A stretch of DNA of 64,000 bases from positions 62,001-126,000 of the forward strand of contig NZ_VATA01000002.1 in NCBI RefSeq assembly GCF_005870025.1, in the 5' to 3' direction. The translations under genes and the position numbers were made by a program. This document shows, in pieces, positions 20,570-30,992 of this stretch; the first letter of the stretch is position 1; each line of letters begins with the position of its first letter. This DNA is from Poseidonocella sp. HB161398 (lineage in GTDB: Bacteria > Pseudomonadota > Alphaproteobacteria > Rhodobacterales > Rhodobacteraceae). A model generated the notes under the pieces. That model searched no databases, had not been told where the DNA came from, and saw only the letters and a list, made by a program, of their open reading frames with translations.

Positions 20570-22000
20570 TCAACGGAAAGCGCGAAGCACGCCATCCTGG
20601 GTGAGGACGTAGAGCGTGCCATTTGCGACGATCGGCGCCGAGGCGGCGGGCGCCCCGAGCGGCGTCGCGCGCAAGAGCGCGCCCGAGGCGGGGTCGACCT
20701 CGCGCAGCATCCCGTCGGAGGAGGCCAGGATCACCCGTCCGCCTGCCAGCACCGGGCCGTAATGGACGAAGATATCCTTGCGGCGCTTGACCTTCTCGGC
20801 CTCGAAGAGCGGCAGGGTCGCGGCCCAGACGGTGGAGCCGTCCGAGGCGTCGATCCGCAGCAGCCGGTTCTCGTCGGAGACGAGGAAGAGCGCGCCGCCC
20901 GAAGCGACGACCGAGCCGGTCGCGCCCTCGAGCGAGGTCCAGAGCCGCGATCCCGACGCCGCGTCGAGCGCCGCGAGGCGGCCGGCCTCGGTGGCGACGA
21001 AGACGGTGTCCCCGGCGACGACCGGGCTGTTCGGCACTTCGCCGAAGGCGCCATAGGCGCGGCCGGTGCGGCTGCCCGCGACCGATCCAGACCAGAGCGT
21101 GATCCCCGCCTGGCGCAGCACCGAGACGAGCTCGCCGCCGCCGAACGGGAAGATGACGGAGTTGCCCGACAGCGCCGGGACGCCGCTGCCGACCACGGAG
21201 GCGGGGGCGGCGCTGCCCTCGATCTGCCACAGGATGCGGCCGTTCGAGAGTTCGACCGCCGAGCCCATGCCGTCGCGCGACGTCACGTAGACCAGCCCGT
21301 CATGGACCATCGGCGCGGCGGTGGTGGCGGCGCCGAAATCCTGCACCCAGGCCTCGGCCCCGGTCGCGGCGGCGAGCGCGTGCAGCCGGCCGTAGCCGGT
21401 GGTGACCAGCAGCGTGCCGCCTTCGACGGCCAGGCCGCCGCCGACGACCACGCCGGGCTTCTCGCCCGCGGGGACCAGCGACTTGCTCCAGAGCACGGCG
21501 CCGTTCGTGCCGACCGCGCTGACGGTGCCCGCGCTGTCGAGGGTGAAGACCCGGCCATCGGCGGCCACGGGGGCCGCGCTGAGCCGCTGGCGCTTGGTCG
21601 CGCCCTGGCCGATCGGCGTGGCCCAGGTCTGGGTCAGCGCCCCGGCGCGCAGCTGGGCGTGCGGGGCGTCGTGATTGGCGTTCTGCGCCTTCTGCGGCCA
21701 GGAGGCGACGGTCCGCGCGGCGGGCAGCGAGATCGCCTTCGCCTCGCCCTCGACCGAATAGCCCGGCTGCGGGATCACCCGCGGCGGCTGCGGCGGCACC
21801 TGGGCCGCGGAGGTGTCGGCGGCAGTCGCCAGCACGTCCTGCGCCTGGTCGAGATCGCGCAGCCCGTAGCGTTCGCCCGGCAGGACCTCTTCGGTGCGGG
21901 AGCAGGCGCCCAGGGCGAGAGACAGCAGAACGGCCGCCATCGCGGCCTGTCCGGTCCAGCCGCGTGCGCGCGGCATGCTCAGGCGGTCCATTGCAGTCAC
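20570..22000 (-). CDS. bamB: Outer-membrane assembly lipoprotein BamB-like beta-propeller
   Basis: A 476-aa PQQ-like beta-propeller. The N-terminus has a lipobox, LSLALGAC, with the lipidated Cys near residue 33, followed by repeated propeller blades (e.g. PVAADGRVFTLDSAGTVSAV, PMVHDGLVYVTSRDGMGSAV, PVVAGDTVFVATEAGRLAAL). BamB is part of the BAM complex for outer-membrane protein insertion. Assignment rests on the fold, the lipobox and the yfgM-bamB-der gene order. The ATG overlaps the upstream gene by 4 bp; starts at 21991 or 21976 would give a more usual signal length. Confidence 0.85.
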   Translation of the reverse strand: MTAMDRLSMPRARGWTGQAAMAAVLLSLALGACSRTEEVLPGERYGLRDLDQAQDVLATAADTSAAQVPPQPPRVIPQPGYSVEGEAKAISLPAARTVASWPQKAQNANHDAPHAQLRAGALTQTWATPIGQGATKRQRLSAAPVAADGRVFTLDSAGTVSAVGTNGAVLWSKSLVPAGEKPGVVVGGGLAVEGGTLLVTTGYGRLHALAAATGAEAWVQDFGAATTAAPMVHDGLVYVTSRDGMGSAVELSNGRILWQIEGSAAPASVVGSGVPALSGNSVIFPFGGGELVSVLRQAGITLWSGSVAGSRTGRAYGAFGEVPNSPVVAGDTVFVATEAGRLAALDAASGSRLWTSLEGATGSVVASGGALFLVSDENRLLRIDASDGSTVWAATLPLFEAEKVKRRKDIFVHYGPVLAGGRVILASSDGMLREVDPASGALLRATPLGAPAASAPIVANGTLYVLTQDGVLRAFR

Positions 22001-22647
22001 GAAGCCTCCGGATCGCCACCGAGCGCGACCATCAGCTGCAGCGCGCGCTGGCGCTGGCCGGCGGTCGAATCAGCGGCGCTGCGCAGCTCGGCGAGATCGG
22101 CCAGGGCCAGATCGGTTTCGCCGCGCTCGACGCGGATCAGCGCGCGCAGCTCCAGCGCGGTCAGGCGGAAGGCATGGCCCGGCTCGAGCAGCGGCGCCAG
22201 CACCTCGAGGCGCTGGTCCGTGGTCAGCCGGTTGTCGGGCAGCTGCACCGCCTTCAGCCGGGCAATGTCGCGGTAGACCGGGCTGATGCTGTCATCGGCG
22301 ATCAGCGCCTGCAGCATCTCGGTCGCCTTCTGGCTGTCGCCAAGCGCAGCGTCGCCGGCCGCGGTGAGGTCGCGGATCGCCCGCTGGTCGCCGGTCGCGG
22401 AGACGCCCTCGACGGCCAGCGCGCGCACCTGCGCATCCTCGGCATCGAGCGCCGCGAGCATGCCGTCGCCGAATTCCTGCGCGGTGCTCTCGGTCCGGCC
22501 CTTCTGCCAGTCCCAGTACCCGACGCCGCCCACGCCGACGACGATCGCGGCCACCGCGATCCAGCCATAGCGGCGGGCAAGCTTGTAAAGCCGGTCGCGA
22601 CGGACCTCCTCGGCGACCTCGTCAATGAAACTGTCTGGACTGCTCAC
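21997..22647 (-). CDS. YfgM-like membrane-anchored TPR protein
   Basis: A 216-aa protein. A cytoplasmic N-terminus (SFIDEVAEEVRRDRLYKLAR) leads into one membrane span (YGWIAVAAIVVGVGGVGYW) and a periplasmic helical region with TPR-like repeats. YfgM-family proteins are ancillary to the SecYEG translocon and usually precede bamB and der, as here. The start is GTG at 22647, because the long upstream open frame shows no similarity and a purine-rich GAGAGTCC precedes the GTG. Overlaps bamB by 4 bp. Confidence 0.8.
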   Translation of the reverse strand: MSSPDSFIDEVAEEVRRDRLYKLARRYGWIAVAAIVVGVGGVGYWDWQKGRTESTAQEFGDGMLAALDAEDAQVRALAVEGVSATGDQRAIRDLTAAGDAALGDSQKATEMLQALIADDSISPVYRDIARLKAVQLPDNRLTTDQRLEVLAPLLEPGHAFRLTALELRALIRVERGETDLALADLAELRSAADSTAGQRQRALQLMVALGGDPEAS

Positions 22648-22686
22648 AGGACTCTCCGGTTCATCTCTGGCCGTCTTACAGCCAAA

Positions 22687-22701
22687 TGGCAAAAAATGCC
22701 A
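22687..22701. promoter_or_regulatory. Palindrome in the divergent yfgM-RND promoter region
   Basis: TGGCA-AAAAA-TGCCA, a 5-bp inverted repeat with an A-tract centre, in the 194-bp spacer between divergent genes. A candidate operator for the efflux genes or the yfgM operon; no regulator gene is adjacent. Confidence 0.35.
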
Positions 22702-22841
22702 AGGGCGGCCAAGAGCTTTTGGCGCGGTGTCTTGAAGCGCTGCCCGCGGATCCCTAATCTGAACCGCATGGTTCAGCCCCTGCGCTGGCCGGGGGAGTGG
22801 CGGGCGGCAGCGCCCGGCAGGTAGCATACAGGGACCGCGTG

Positions 22842-23957
22842 ATGAGATTTCTGCCGATCGTGACTGCCATCATCGTGGCGGCCGTCCTCTACGGAGTGGT
22901 CTTCGAGCGCCCCGCGCTGCGTGCTCTGCTCGGCGCAAAAGCGCCGACGCCCGAGGCCGCGGCCCCCGCGGAGACGGCCGTGCCGCAGACCCTCGACGCC
23001 GCGGGCCATGCCGCCATCGACGTGGTCGCCATCGACAGCACCGCCGAGGCGGTCGACAGCGCCGTGGTGCTGCGCGGCCGCACCGAGGCCGACCGCTCCG
23101 TCGAGGTGAAGGCGCAGATCTCCGGACTGGTGATCTCGGCGCCGAAACCCAAGGGCAGCTTCGTCAGCGAGGGCGAGGTGATCTGCGAGATCGATCCGGG
23201 CACGCGCTATGCCGATCTCGAGGAGGCCAGGGCGCAGCTCGCCGAGGCGGAGATCTCGAACACCGCGGCCGAGCGGCTGTCGAAGGGCGGCTATACCTCT
23301 GAAACGCAGGCGGTTGCCGCCCGTGCCCAGCTTGAATCCGCGCGCGCCGCGGTGGCCCGGGCCGAGACCGAGATCGCCCGGCTGCAGATCGCCGCCCCCT
23401 TCGACGGGCTTCTCGAGACCGACAGCGCCGAGCTCGGCAGCCTGATGCAGACCGGCTCCGCCTGCGCCACGGTGATCCGGCTCGATCCGGTGCGGCTGGT
23501 GGGCTTCCTGCCCGAGACCCAGGTCTCGCAGGTCGAGACCGGCGCGGTCGCGCGGGCGCGGCTGGCCGACGGCACGGTGAAGGAAGGCCGCGTCAGCTTC
23601 GTCTCGCGCTCTGCCGACGCCGCGACCCGCACCTTCCGGGTGGATATAGAAGTGCCCAATCCCGATGTCTCGGTGCGCGACGGCCAGACCGCCGAGATCG
23701 CCATCGAGGTGGAGGGCAGCCGCGCCCATCTGGTGCCGCAATCGGCGCTGACGCTGGATGATGACGGCACGATGGGGCTGCGCACGGTCGATGGCGAGAA
23801 CCGCGTGCGCTTCCTGCCGGTGAAGGTGCTGCGCGACACCGCCGAGGGCATGCTGGTCACCGGCCTGCCCGACAAGGTGCGGATCATCACGCTCGGTCAG
23901 GATTACGTGACCGAGGGCGTCGAGGTGGCGGTCCATGCCCCGGAGGACGCGTCGTGA
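22842..23957 (+). CDS. RND efflux periplasmic adaptor (membrane fusion protein)
   Basis: A 371-aa adaptor. One N-terminal membrane anchor (FLPIVTAIIVAAVLYGVVF) is followed by a lipoyl/barrel-sandwich half (VEVKAQISGLVISAPKPKGS), a helical hairpin (ARAQLAEAEISNTAAERLSK...) and the second lipoyl half (IAAPFDGLLETDSAELGSLM), then beta-barrel and membrane-proximal domains. The start at 22842 (MRFLPIVTA) is chosen over 22797 because it begins at the membrane anchor. It overlaps the permease gene by 4 bp. Substrate unknown; no outer-membrane channel gene is adjacent. Confidence 0.9.
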   Translation: MRFLPIVTAIIVAAVLYGVVFERPALRALLGAKAPTPEAAAPAETAVPQTLDAAGHAAIDVVAIDSTAEAVDSAVVLRGRTEADRSVEVKAQISGLVISAPKPKGSFVSEGEVICEIDPGTRYADLEEARAQLAEAEISNTAAERLSKGGYTSETQAVAARAQLESARAAVARAETEIARLQIAAPFDGLLETDSAELGSLMQTGSACATVIRLDPVRLVGFLPETQVSQVETGAVARARLADGTVKEGRVSFVSRSADAATRTFRVDIEVPNPDVSVRDGQTAEIAIEVEGSRAHLVPQSALTLDDDGTMGLRTVDGENRVRFLPVKVLRDTAEGMLVTGLPDKVRIITLGQDYVTEGVEVAVHAPEDAS

Positions 23958-26900
23958 CCGGCCTGGTCGACTGGGCGGCGGGCCGCGCCCGCATGATCGC
24001 GGCCTTCATCATCCTGTCGCTGGTGGCGGGCGCCTACTGCTATGTCACCCTGCCCAAGGAGGGCGAGCCGGATATCGAGATCCCGATGCTCTTCGTCTCG
24101 GTGCCCTTCCCCGGCATCTCGGCCACCGACAGCGAGAAGCTGCTGGTCCGGCCGATGGAGACCGAGCTTTCCGATCTCGACGGTCTGGAATCGATGAAGG
24201 CGACGGCCGCCGAGAACTATGCCGGCATCGCGCTGGAATTCGATTTCGGCTGGGACAAGACCAAGATCATGGCCGATGTCCGCGACGCGATGAGCAATGC
24301 CGCGGCGGATTTCCCCGACGGGGCCGAGCAGTACTCGATCAACGAGATCAACTTCTCGGAATTCCCGATCATCATCGTCTCGCTAACGGGCGACGTGCCC
24401 GAGCGGACGCTGGTGCGGCTGGCCAAGAATCTGCAGACCCGGCTCGAATCCCAGGATGCCGTGCTGGAGGCCGCCCTGGCGGGATCGCGCGACGAGATGG
24501 TCGAGGTGGTGATCGACCCGATCCGGCTCGAGGCCTACAATGTCACCGCCGCCGAGCTGGTCAGCGTGGTCGAGCAGAACAACCGGCTGATTGCGGCGGG
24601 CGACATCCAGTCCGCGACCGGCGCCTTCTCGGTCAAGATCCCCTCCTCCTTCGAGGACAGCCGCGACCTGTTCAACCTGCCGGTGAAGACCAATGGCGAC
24701 CGCGTGGTGACGCTGTCGGATCTGGCGGATATCCGCCTGACCTTCGAGGACCGCGAGGGCACGGCGCGCTTCGACGGCCAGAAGACGGTCGCGCTGCAGG
24801 TGGTCAAGCGCAAGGGCTTCAACCTGATCGACACCGCCGCGCAGGTCCGCCAGATCGTCGCCGACGAGCGCGCGAGCTGGCCGCCCGAGCTGCAGGACGC
24901 GGTCTCGGTCGCGACCTCGAACGACCAGAGCTACAATGTCGCCTCGATGATCTCGCAGCTCGAGGGCTCGGTGCTGACCGCCATCGCGCTGGTCATGATC
25001 GTGGTGCTGGCCAGTCTCGGCGGGCGCCCGGCGCTGCTTGTCGGCTTCGCCATCCCGACCTCCTTCCTGCTGTGCTTCGTCTTCCTCGCCGTCATGGGGG
25101 TGACGATTTCCAACATCGTCATGTTCGGCCTGATCCTCGCCGTCGGCATGCTGGTCGACGGGGCGATCGTGGTGGTCGAATATGCCGAGGGCCGGATCGA
25201 GGAGGGCCAGGGGCCGATGCGCGCCTATGTCGAGGCCGCCAAGCGGATGTTCTGGCCGATCGTCAGCTCCACCGCGACGACGCTCTGCGCCTTCCTGCCG
25301 ATGCTGTTCTGGCCGGGCGTGGCGGGCGAGTTCATGGGGATGCTGCCGGTGACGCTGATCTTCGTGCTCTCGGCCTCGCTGATCGTGGCGCTGATCTACC
25401 TGCCGGTGATGGGCGGCGTGGCCGGGCGCATCGACCGCAGCTTCCACCACATGTCCGAGGCCCTGCGCGGCCTGCCGCTGCCCGTCCGCCTGGTGCTGCT
25501 GGCGCTGGCGGCGGTGCTGGCCTGGGCGGGGCTGCGCGCGCTCCTGACCCCCTCGGGGCAGATGCCCTTCGCGGCGCTGGCGATGTTCGTCGCCGGGCTC
25601 TCGGCCGTCGCGGTCACTGCCGGGGCGCTGAAGCGGGCCCCGCGCGAGGCGGAGCTGTCCCGCGGCTACCGGCGCAGCGCCTTCGGCCATGCCATCGCCT
25701 TCGTCGCGGGCAATCCGGTGATGCCGCTCGTCACCATCGCCGGGGTGGTGGGCTTCGTCGTGCTGGTCTTCGTCACCTACGGCCAGAAGAACTACGGCTC
25801 GGAATTCTTCGTCGAGACCGAGCCCGAGCAGGCCATCGTCTATGTCCGCGCCCGCGGCAACCTGTCAGTCGCCGAGAAGGACGCGCTGGTCCGCCGGGTG
25901 GAGCGCGAGGTGCTGGCGACCAAGGGCGTGGCCTCGGCCTTCTCCTTCGCCGGCGCGGGCGGGCTCAACTCCAATAACGGCGGCGGCGAGGGGCCGCGCG
26001 ACGCGATCGGCCAAGTGCAGTTCGAGACCTTCCCCTGGGAGGACCGCCCGAAGATCGCCGCCGACGGCCCCTGGTGGCAGCGGCTGCTGCTGCGCGAGGT
26101 CGCCGATCCCTATTACGACGGCAATGCCGTTCTGGCGCGGCTCGAGGCGCGGCTGGCCGGGATCCCCGGCATCTATACCGAGATCGCCGATCTTGCGCAG
26201 GGTCCCGCCGACGGCAAGCCGCTGCACCTGCGCCTGATCGGCAATGATTTCGGCCCCATTGCCGAGGCCGCCGCCATGGTGCGCGCGCAAATGGAGGGCA
26301 TGCAGGGGCTGACCGATATCGAGGACACCCTGCCCCTGCCCGGGATCGACTGGGAGATCGATGTCGATGTCGAGGCGGCCGGGCGCTACGGCGCGGATGT
26401 GGCGACGGTGGGCGGCATGGTCCAGCTCGTCACCCGCGGTATCCTGCAGGGCACGATGCGGGTCGACAGCTCCGACGAGGAGATCGAGATCCGCACCCGC
26501 CTGCCCGAGGAGTACCGCCTGCTCTCGACGCTCGAGACGCTGAAGCTGCAGACCTCCGAGGGGCTGGTGCCGCTGACCAACTTCATCTCGATCCGCCCGG
26601 TGAAGAAGCTGGCGCAGATCGACCGGATCGACCAGCAGCGCTATTACGACGTCAAGGCGGACATCCTGCCGGGGCTGCAGAACGAGGAGGGCCGGCCGGT
26701 CACCGCGACCGAGCGGATCGCAAAGCTGACCAGCTGGCTTGATATGGCGCCCCTGCCCGCGGGCGTGACCTGGGAATGGACCGGCGACCAGGAGGACCAG
26801 CAGGAGACCGCCGACTTCCTCGGCAAGGCCTTCATCGCCGCGCTCTTCCTGATGTTCATCATCCTGCTGGCGCAGTTCAACAGCCTCTACAATTCGGTGC

Positions 26901-27508
26901 TGGTGCTGCTCGCGGTGGTGCTGTCGACGGCGGGCGTGCTGATCGGCATGCTGGTGATGCAGCAGCCCTTCAGCTTCATCATGACCGGCACGGGCGTCGT
27001 CGCGCTGGCGGGGATCGTGGTGAACAACAACATCGTGCTGATCGACACCTACCAGGATTTCAGCCGCTACATGCCGAAGATCGAGGCGATCATCCGCACC
27101 GCGGAGGCGCGGATCCGTCCCGTGCTGCTGACCACGCTGACCACGATGGCGGGGCTGATGCCGATGATGTTCGGGCTGAGCCTCGACTTCGTCCATGGCG
27201 GCGCGACGCTCGACAGTCCCAGCGCGCTGTGGTGGAAGCAGCTCGCCACCGCGGTGGTCTTCGGCCTCGGCATCGCCACGGCGCTGACGCTGGTCTTCAC
27301 GCCCGCGATGCTGGCGGCGCGGGTCTGGGCCAATGCCTATGCGATGGCGCTCCTGCGCTATATCGAGCGCGCCACCGGCGGACGGCGCTCGCGCGCGGCC
27401 GAGGACTGGCTCCTGCGCCGCCGCGCCCGCAAGGCGCCCGCGCCCGAGATCCTGTGGGACACCGGCGCCCCCGGCACGCCGCCTGCGGAGCTGCGCGCGG
27501 CGGAGTGA
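23954..27508 (+). CDS. RND-family efflux permease
   Basis: An 1184-aa inner-membrane pump, longer than the usual 1030-1050. The N-terminal span is followed by a porter domain (FPGISATDSEKLLVRPMETE; VTLSDLADIRL), then the transmembrane core with LILAVGMLVDGAIVVVEYAE, where Asp in span 4 is the proton-relay residue. The second half repeats this (GVVALAGIVVNNNIVLIDTY). An extra hydrophobic loop of about 100 residues (residues 495-600) and a basic tail account for part of the extra length. Closest in style to the AcrB/MexF group; drug or solvent export is inferred. Confidence 0.92.
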   Translation: MTGLVDWAAGRARMIAAFIILSLVAGAYCYVTLPKEGEPDIEIPMLFVSVPFPGISATDSEKLLVRPMETELSDLDGLESMKATAAENYAGIALEFDFGWDKTKIMADVRDAMSNAAADFPDGAEQYSINEINFSEFPIIIVSLTGDVPERTLVRLAKNLQTRLESQDAVLEAALAGSRDEMVEVVIDPIRLEAYNVTAAELVSVVEQNNRLIAAGDIQSATGAFSVKIPSSFEDSRDLFNLPVKTNGDRVVTLSDLADIRLTFEDREGTARFDGQKTVALQVVKRKGFNLIDTAAQVRQIVADERASWPPELQDAVSVATSNDQSYNVASMISQLEGSVLTAIALVMIVVLASLGGRPALLVGFAIPTSFLLCFVFLAVMGVTISNIVMFGLILAVGMLVDGAIVVVEYAEGRIEEGQGPMRAYVEAAKRMFWPIVSSTATTLCAFLPMLFWPGVAGEFMGMLPVTLIFVLSASLIVALIYLPVMGGVAGRIDRSFHHMSEALRGLPLPVRLVLLALAAVLAWAGLRALLTPSGQMPFAALAMFVAGLSAVAVTAGALKRAPREAELSRGYRRSAFGHAIAFVAGNPVMPLVTIAGVVGFVVLVFVTYGQKNYGSEFFVETEPEQAIVYVRARGNLSVAEKDALVRRVEREVLATKGVASAFSFAGAGGLNSNNGGGEGPRDAIGQVQFETFPWEDRPKIAADGPWWQRLLLREVADPYYDGNAVLARLEARLAGIPGIYTEIADLAQGPADGKPLHLRLIGNDFGPIAEAAAMVRAQMEGMQGLTDIEDTLPLPGIDWEIDVDVEAAGRYGADVATVGGMVQLVTRGILQGTMRVDSSDEEIEIRTRLPEEYRLLSTLETLKLQTSEGLVPLTNFISIRPVKKLAQIDRIDQQRYYDVKADILPGLQNEEGRPVTATERIAKLTSWLDMAPLPAGVTWEWTGDQEDQQETADFLGKAFIAALFLMFIILLAQFNSLYNSVLVLLAVVLSTAGVLIGMLVMQQPFSFIMTGTGVVALAGIVVNNNIVLIDTYQDFSRYMPKIEAIIRTAEARIRPVLLTTLTTMAGLMPMMFGLSLDFVHGGATLDSPSALWWKQLATAVVFGLGIATALTLVFTPAMLAARVWANAYAMALLRYIERATGGRRSRAAEDWLLRRRARKAPAPEILWDTGAPGTPPAELRAAE

Positions 27509-27546
27509 CGCTGGCGCGAACGGCAAGCCTGGGCTAGGCTCGCCCC

Positions 27547-28230
27547 ATGCCTGCTCCCTGCCGCGAAACCGACCTCTACGCGCCTCTCAAGGCCTTTCTC
27601 GAAGCCCAGGGCTACGAGGTGAAATCCGAAATCGCCTCGGCCGACATCGTCGCCCGCCGCGGCGAGGAGGAACCGGTGATCGTCGAGATGAAGACCGCCT
27701 TTTCCCTGGCGCTCTTCCATCAGGGCATTGCCCGGCAGGCGATCACCGACAGCGTCTACCTGGCCCTGCCGAAATCCGCCTCGCGGGCGTTTCGCGACAA
27801 TGTCGGACTGGCGCGCCGCCTCGGGCTCGGCGTTCTGGCGGTGCGGCTCTCCGACGGCTTCGTCGAACCGGTCTGCGATCCCGGCCCCTTCCAGCCGCGC
27901 CGCGTCCCGAAGAAGCGCACCAGGCTGCTGCGCGAATTCGCCCGCCGCGAGGGCGATCCCAATACCGGCGGCCATCGCGGCCGGCTGATTACCGCCTACC
28001 GCCAGGATTGCGAGCGCATCGCCCGCCACCTGCTGGCAGAGGGCGCGCAGCGCGGCGCGGTGGTGGCAAAGGGCGCGGGCGTGCCCACAGCCACGGCGAT
28101 CATGGCCGCGAACCACTATGGCTGGTTCGAGCGCATCGCCCGCGGCGTCTATGTCCTCAGCGAGGCGGGCGTGGCGGCGGCGGCGGCGCTGCCCTGCGAC
28201 CGCGCGGACATCGCCGAAACCGGCACCTGA
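27547..28230 (+). CDS. DUF2161 family protein, PD-(D/E)XK nuclease-like
   Basis: A 227-aa protein. The N-terminus has a PD-(D/E)XK-type core: E8, then ADIVARRGEEEPVIVEMKTA with Asp, Glu and Lys in the right order. The middle is FHQGIARQAITDSVYLALPK. The C-terminal half is helical and includes an HTH-like stretch (VAKGAGVPTATAIMAANHYG). DUF2161 proteins are often labelled putative phosphodiesterases, without direct proof. It ends about 60 bp before the NifA site of nifH and marks the left border of the nif island. Confidence 0.8.
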   Translation: MPAPCRETDLYAPLKAFLEAQGYEVKSEIASADIVARRGEEEPVIVEMKTAFSLALFHQGIARQAITDSVYLALPKSASRAFRDNVGLARRLGLGVLAVRLSDGFVEPVCDPGPFQPRRVPKKRTRLLREFARREGDPNTGGHRGRLITAYRQDCERIARHLLAEGAQRGAVVAKGAGVPTATAIMAANHYGWFERIARGVYVLSEAGVAAAAALPCDRADIAETGT

Positions 28231-28290
28231 GCCGTCCCCGGGGGCGGATTTTCCCTTCTGCCGCGGGGCAGCGAAGCATTGTCGGGCCAT

Positions 28291-28306
28291 TGTCGGATTT
28301 CCCACA
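28291..28306. promoter_or_regulatory. NifA upstream activator site of nifH
   Basis: TGT-CGGATTTCCC-ACA, a perfect TGT-N10-ACA, centred about 77 bp upstream of the -24 element at 28375. This is a usual activator distance. Confidence 0.85.
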
Positions 28307-28374
28307 CCGCCGGATTTCCGGGCAGCCTTCGCAGTATTGACTGATTTCATTGACCTATTTTCGTGCCCGGCAAC

Positions 28375-28390
28375 TGGCACGCTGCCTGCT
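28375..28390 (+). promoter_or_regulatory. Sigma-54 promoter of nifH(DK)
   Basis: TGGCACG-CTGC-CTGCT, matching TGGCACG-N4-TTGCW at all but one position, with correct GG/GC spacing. It is 68 bp upstream of the nifH start, giving a leader of about 55 nt. Confidence 0.93.
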
Positions 28391-28443
28391 CAGTAGTCTG
28401 CGAGCGCGGCAATGGGGCCGTCTCAAGATCAAAGACGACCTGA

Positions 28444-29343
<900 letters not shown>

Positions 29344-29363
29344 GACCGGCCCCGCTAACCGCC

Positions 29364-29387
29364 GGACCGGCCCCGCGGGGCCGGTCC
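29364..29387. repeat. Perfect 24-bp palindrome between nifH and nifD
   Basis: Two 12-base arms, GGACCGGCCCCG and CGGGGCCGGTCC, directly abutting. The RNA would fold as an 11-bp or longer GC-only hairpin 20 nt after the nifH stop with no T-run, so it is more likely an mRNA 3'-end stabiliser or processing stop than a full terminator. Confidence 0.85.
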
Positions 29388-29431
29388 ATAGCCCCCAGCA
29401 ATCCCCAAGCACGCGAATAGGAGCCAAAAGA

Positions 29432-30943
29432 ATGGCCAAAGATCACGTCGGCGGGTCGGAAGACTATGAAGCCCTCATCGAAGAGGTCCTCAAAGCCTAC
29501 CCCGCGAAATCAGCCAAGCGTCGCGCCAAGCACCTGACCGTTGCCAAGGCAACCGAAGAAGAGCCCGATGCAACCACCGGCATTGCCTCGAAGTGCGACA
29601 CCCAGAAATCGAACATCAAGTCCGTCCCGGGCGTGATGACGATCCGCGGCTGCGCCTATGCAGGCTCCAAGGGCGTCGTTTGGGGCCCCGTCAAGGACAT
29701 GGTCCACATCTCGCACGGTCCTGTCGGCTGCGGCCAGTACTCCTGGTCCCAGCGCCGCAACTACTATATCGGCAAGACCGGCGTGGACAGCTTCGTGACG
29801 ATGCAGTTCACCACCGACTTCCAGGAGAAGGACATCGTCTTCGGCGGCGACAAGAAGCTTGCCAAGACGATCGACGAGATCGAAGAGCTCTTCCCGCTCA
29901 ACAACGGCGTCACCATCCAGTCGGAATGCCCGATCGGCCTGATCGGCGACGACATCGAGGCCGTGGCCAAGCAGAAGAACAAGGAACATGGCAAGACCAT
30001 GGTGCCGGTCCGCTGCGAGGGCTTCCGCGGCGTGTCCCAGTCGCTGGGCCACCACATCGCCAACGACGCCGTGCGTGACTGGGTCTTCGACAAGGAAGAC
30101 AGCGACGCGGTCAAGGCCTACGAGCCGGGCCAGTACGACGTCAACGTGATCGGCGACTACAATATTGGCGGCGACGCCTGGGCCTCCCGCATCCTGCTGG
30201 AGGAAATGGGCCTGAACGTGGTCGGCAACTGGTCGGGCGACGCGACCCTGGCCGAGATCGAGCGCGCGCCGAAGGCCAAGCTGAACCTCATCCACTGCTA
30301 CCGGTCGATGAACTACATCTGCCGCCACATGGAAGAGAAGTACGGCATCGAATGGATGGAGTACAACTTCTTCGGACCCAGCCAGATCGCCGCCTCGCTG
30401 CGCGCGATCGCCGCGAAGTTCGACGAGACCATCCAGGAGAAATGCGAGGCGGTGATCGCCAAGTACCAGCCGCTGGTCGACGCCGTGATCGAGAAGTACC
30501 GTCCGCGCCTCGAGGGCAAGTCGGTCATGCTCTATGTCGGCGGCCTGCGTCCGCGCCACGTCGTCACCGCCTATGACGACCTCGGCATGGTCATCGCCGG
30601 CACCGGCTACGAGTTCGGCCATGGCGACGACTACAAGCGCACCGGCCACTACGTGAAGGAAGGCACGCTGATCTACGACGACGTCACCGGCTACGAGCTG
30701 GAGAAGTTCATCGAGAAGATCCGCCCCGACCTCGTCGGCTCGGGCATCAAGGAAAAGTACCCGGTGCAGAAGATGGGCATTCCGTTCCGCCAGATGCACA
30801 GCTGGGACTATTCGGGTCCGTATCACGGCTATGACGGCTTCGCCATCTTCGCCCGCGACATGGACATGGCGATCAACAACCCGGTCTGGGGCCTCTATGA
30901 CGCGCCCTGGAAATCCGCTCCGGAAGCGATCGCCGCCGAGTGA
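29432..30943 (+). CDS. nifD: Nitrogenase MoFe protein alpha subunit
   Basis: A 503-aa subunit that holds FeMo-co. P-cluster cysteines are in [15 protein letters not shown] and [11 protein letters not shown], with a third in [15 protein letters not shown]. The FeMo-co ligands are Cys in [18 protein letters not shown] and His in [16 protein letters not shown] slightly long N-terminus (about 45 residues, Lys-rich) precedes the conserved region. A GGAGCC ribosome site is 9 nt before the ATG. The spacer to nifK is 188 bp and contains two palindromes. Confidence 0.99.
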   Translation: MAKDHVGGSEDYEALIEEVLKAYPAKSAKRRAKHLTVAKATEEEPDATTGIASKCDTQKSNIKSVPGVMTIRGCAYAGSKGVVWGPVKDMVHISHGPVGCGQYSWSQRRNYYIGKTGVDSFVTMQFTTDFQEKDIVFGGDKKLAKTIDEIEELFPLNNGVTIQSECPIGLIGDDIEAVAKQKNKEHGKTMVPVRCEGFRGVSQSLGHHIANDAVRDWVFDKEDSDAVKAYEPGQYDVNVIGDYNIGGDAWASRILLEEMGLNVVGNWSGDATLAEIERAPKAKLNLIHCYRSMNYICRHMEEKYGIEWMEYNFFGPSQIAASLRAIAAKFDETIQEKCEAVIAKYQPLVDAVIEKYRPRLEGKSVMLYVGGLRPRHVVTAYDDLGMVIAGTGYEFGHGDDYKRTGHYVKEGTLIYDDVTGYELEKFIEKIRPDLVGSGIKEKYPVQKMGIPFRQMHSWDYSGPYHGYDGFAIFARDMDMAINNPVWGLYDAPWKSAPEAIAAE

Positions 30944-30953
30944 TCGGCACTGC

Positions 30954-30992
30954 GGTTGCAGACTGCAACCACCCCGGTTGCGACCTGCAACT
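30954..30992. repeat. 17-bp palindromes, copies 3 and 4 (nifD-nifK spacer)
   Basis: Copy 3 is GGTTGCA-GAC-TGCAACC at 30954-30970, starting 10 nt after the nifD stop. Copy 4 is GGTTGCG-ACC-TGCAACT at 30976-30992, with two mismatches. The pair repeats with a 22-bp period. Confidence 0.85.

Noticed and set aside
28347-28366. TTGACTGATTTCATTGACC upstream of nifH as an FNR box or sigma-70 promoter
   Set aside because: It is a direct rather than inverted repeat and lacks a -10 partner; the sigma-54 element just downstream explains the promoter.
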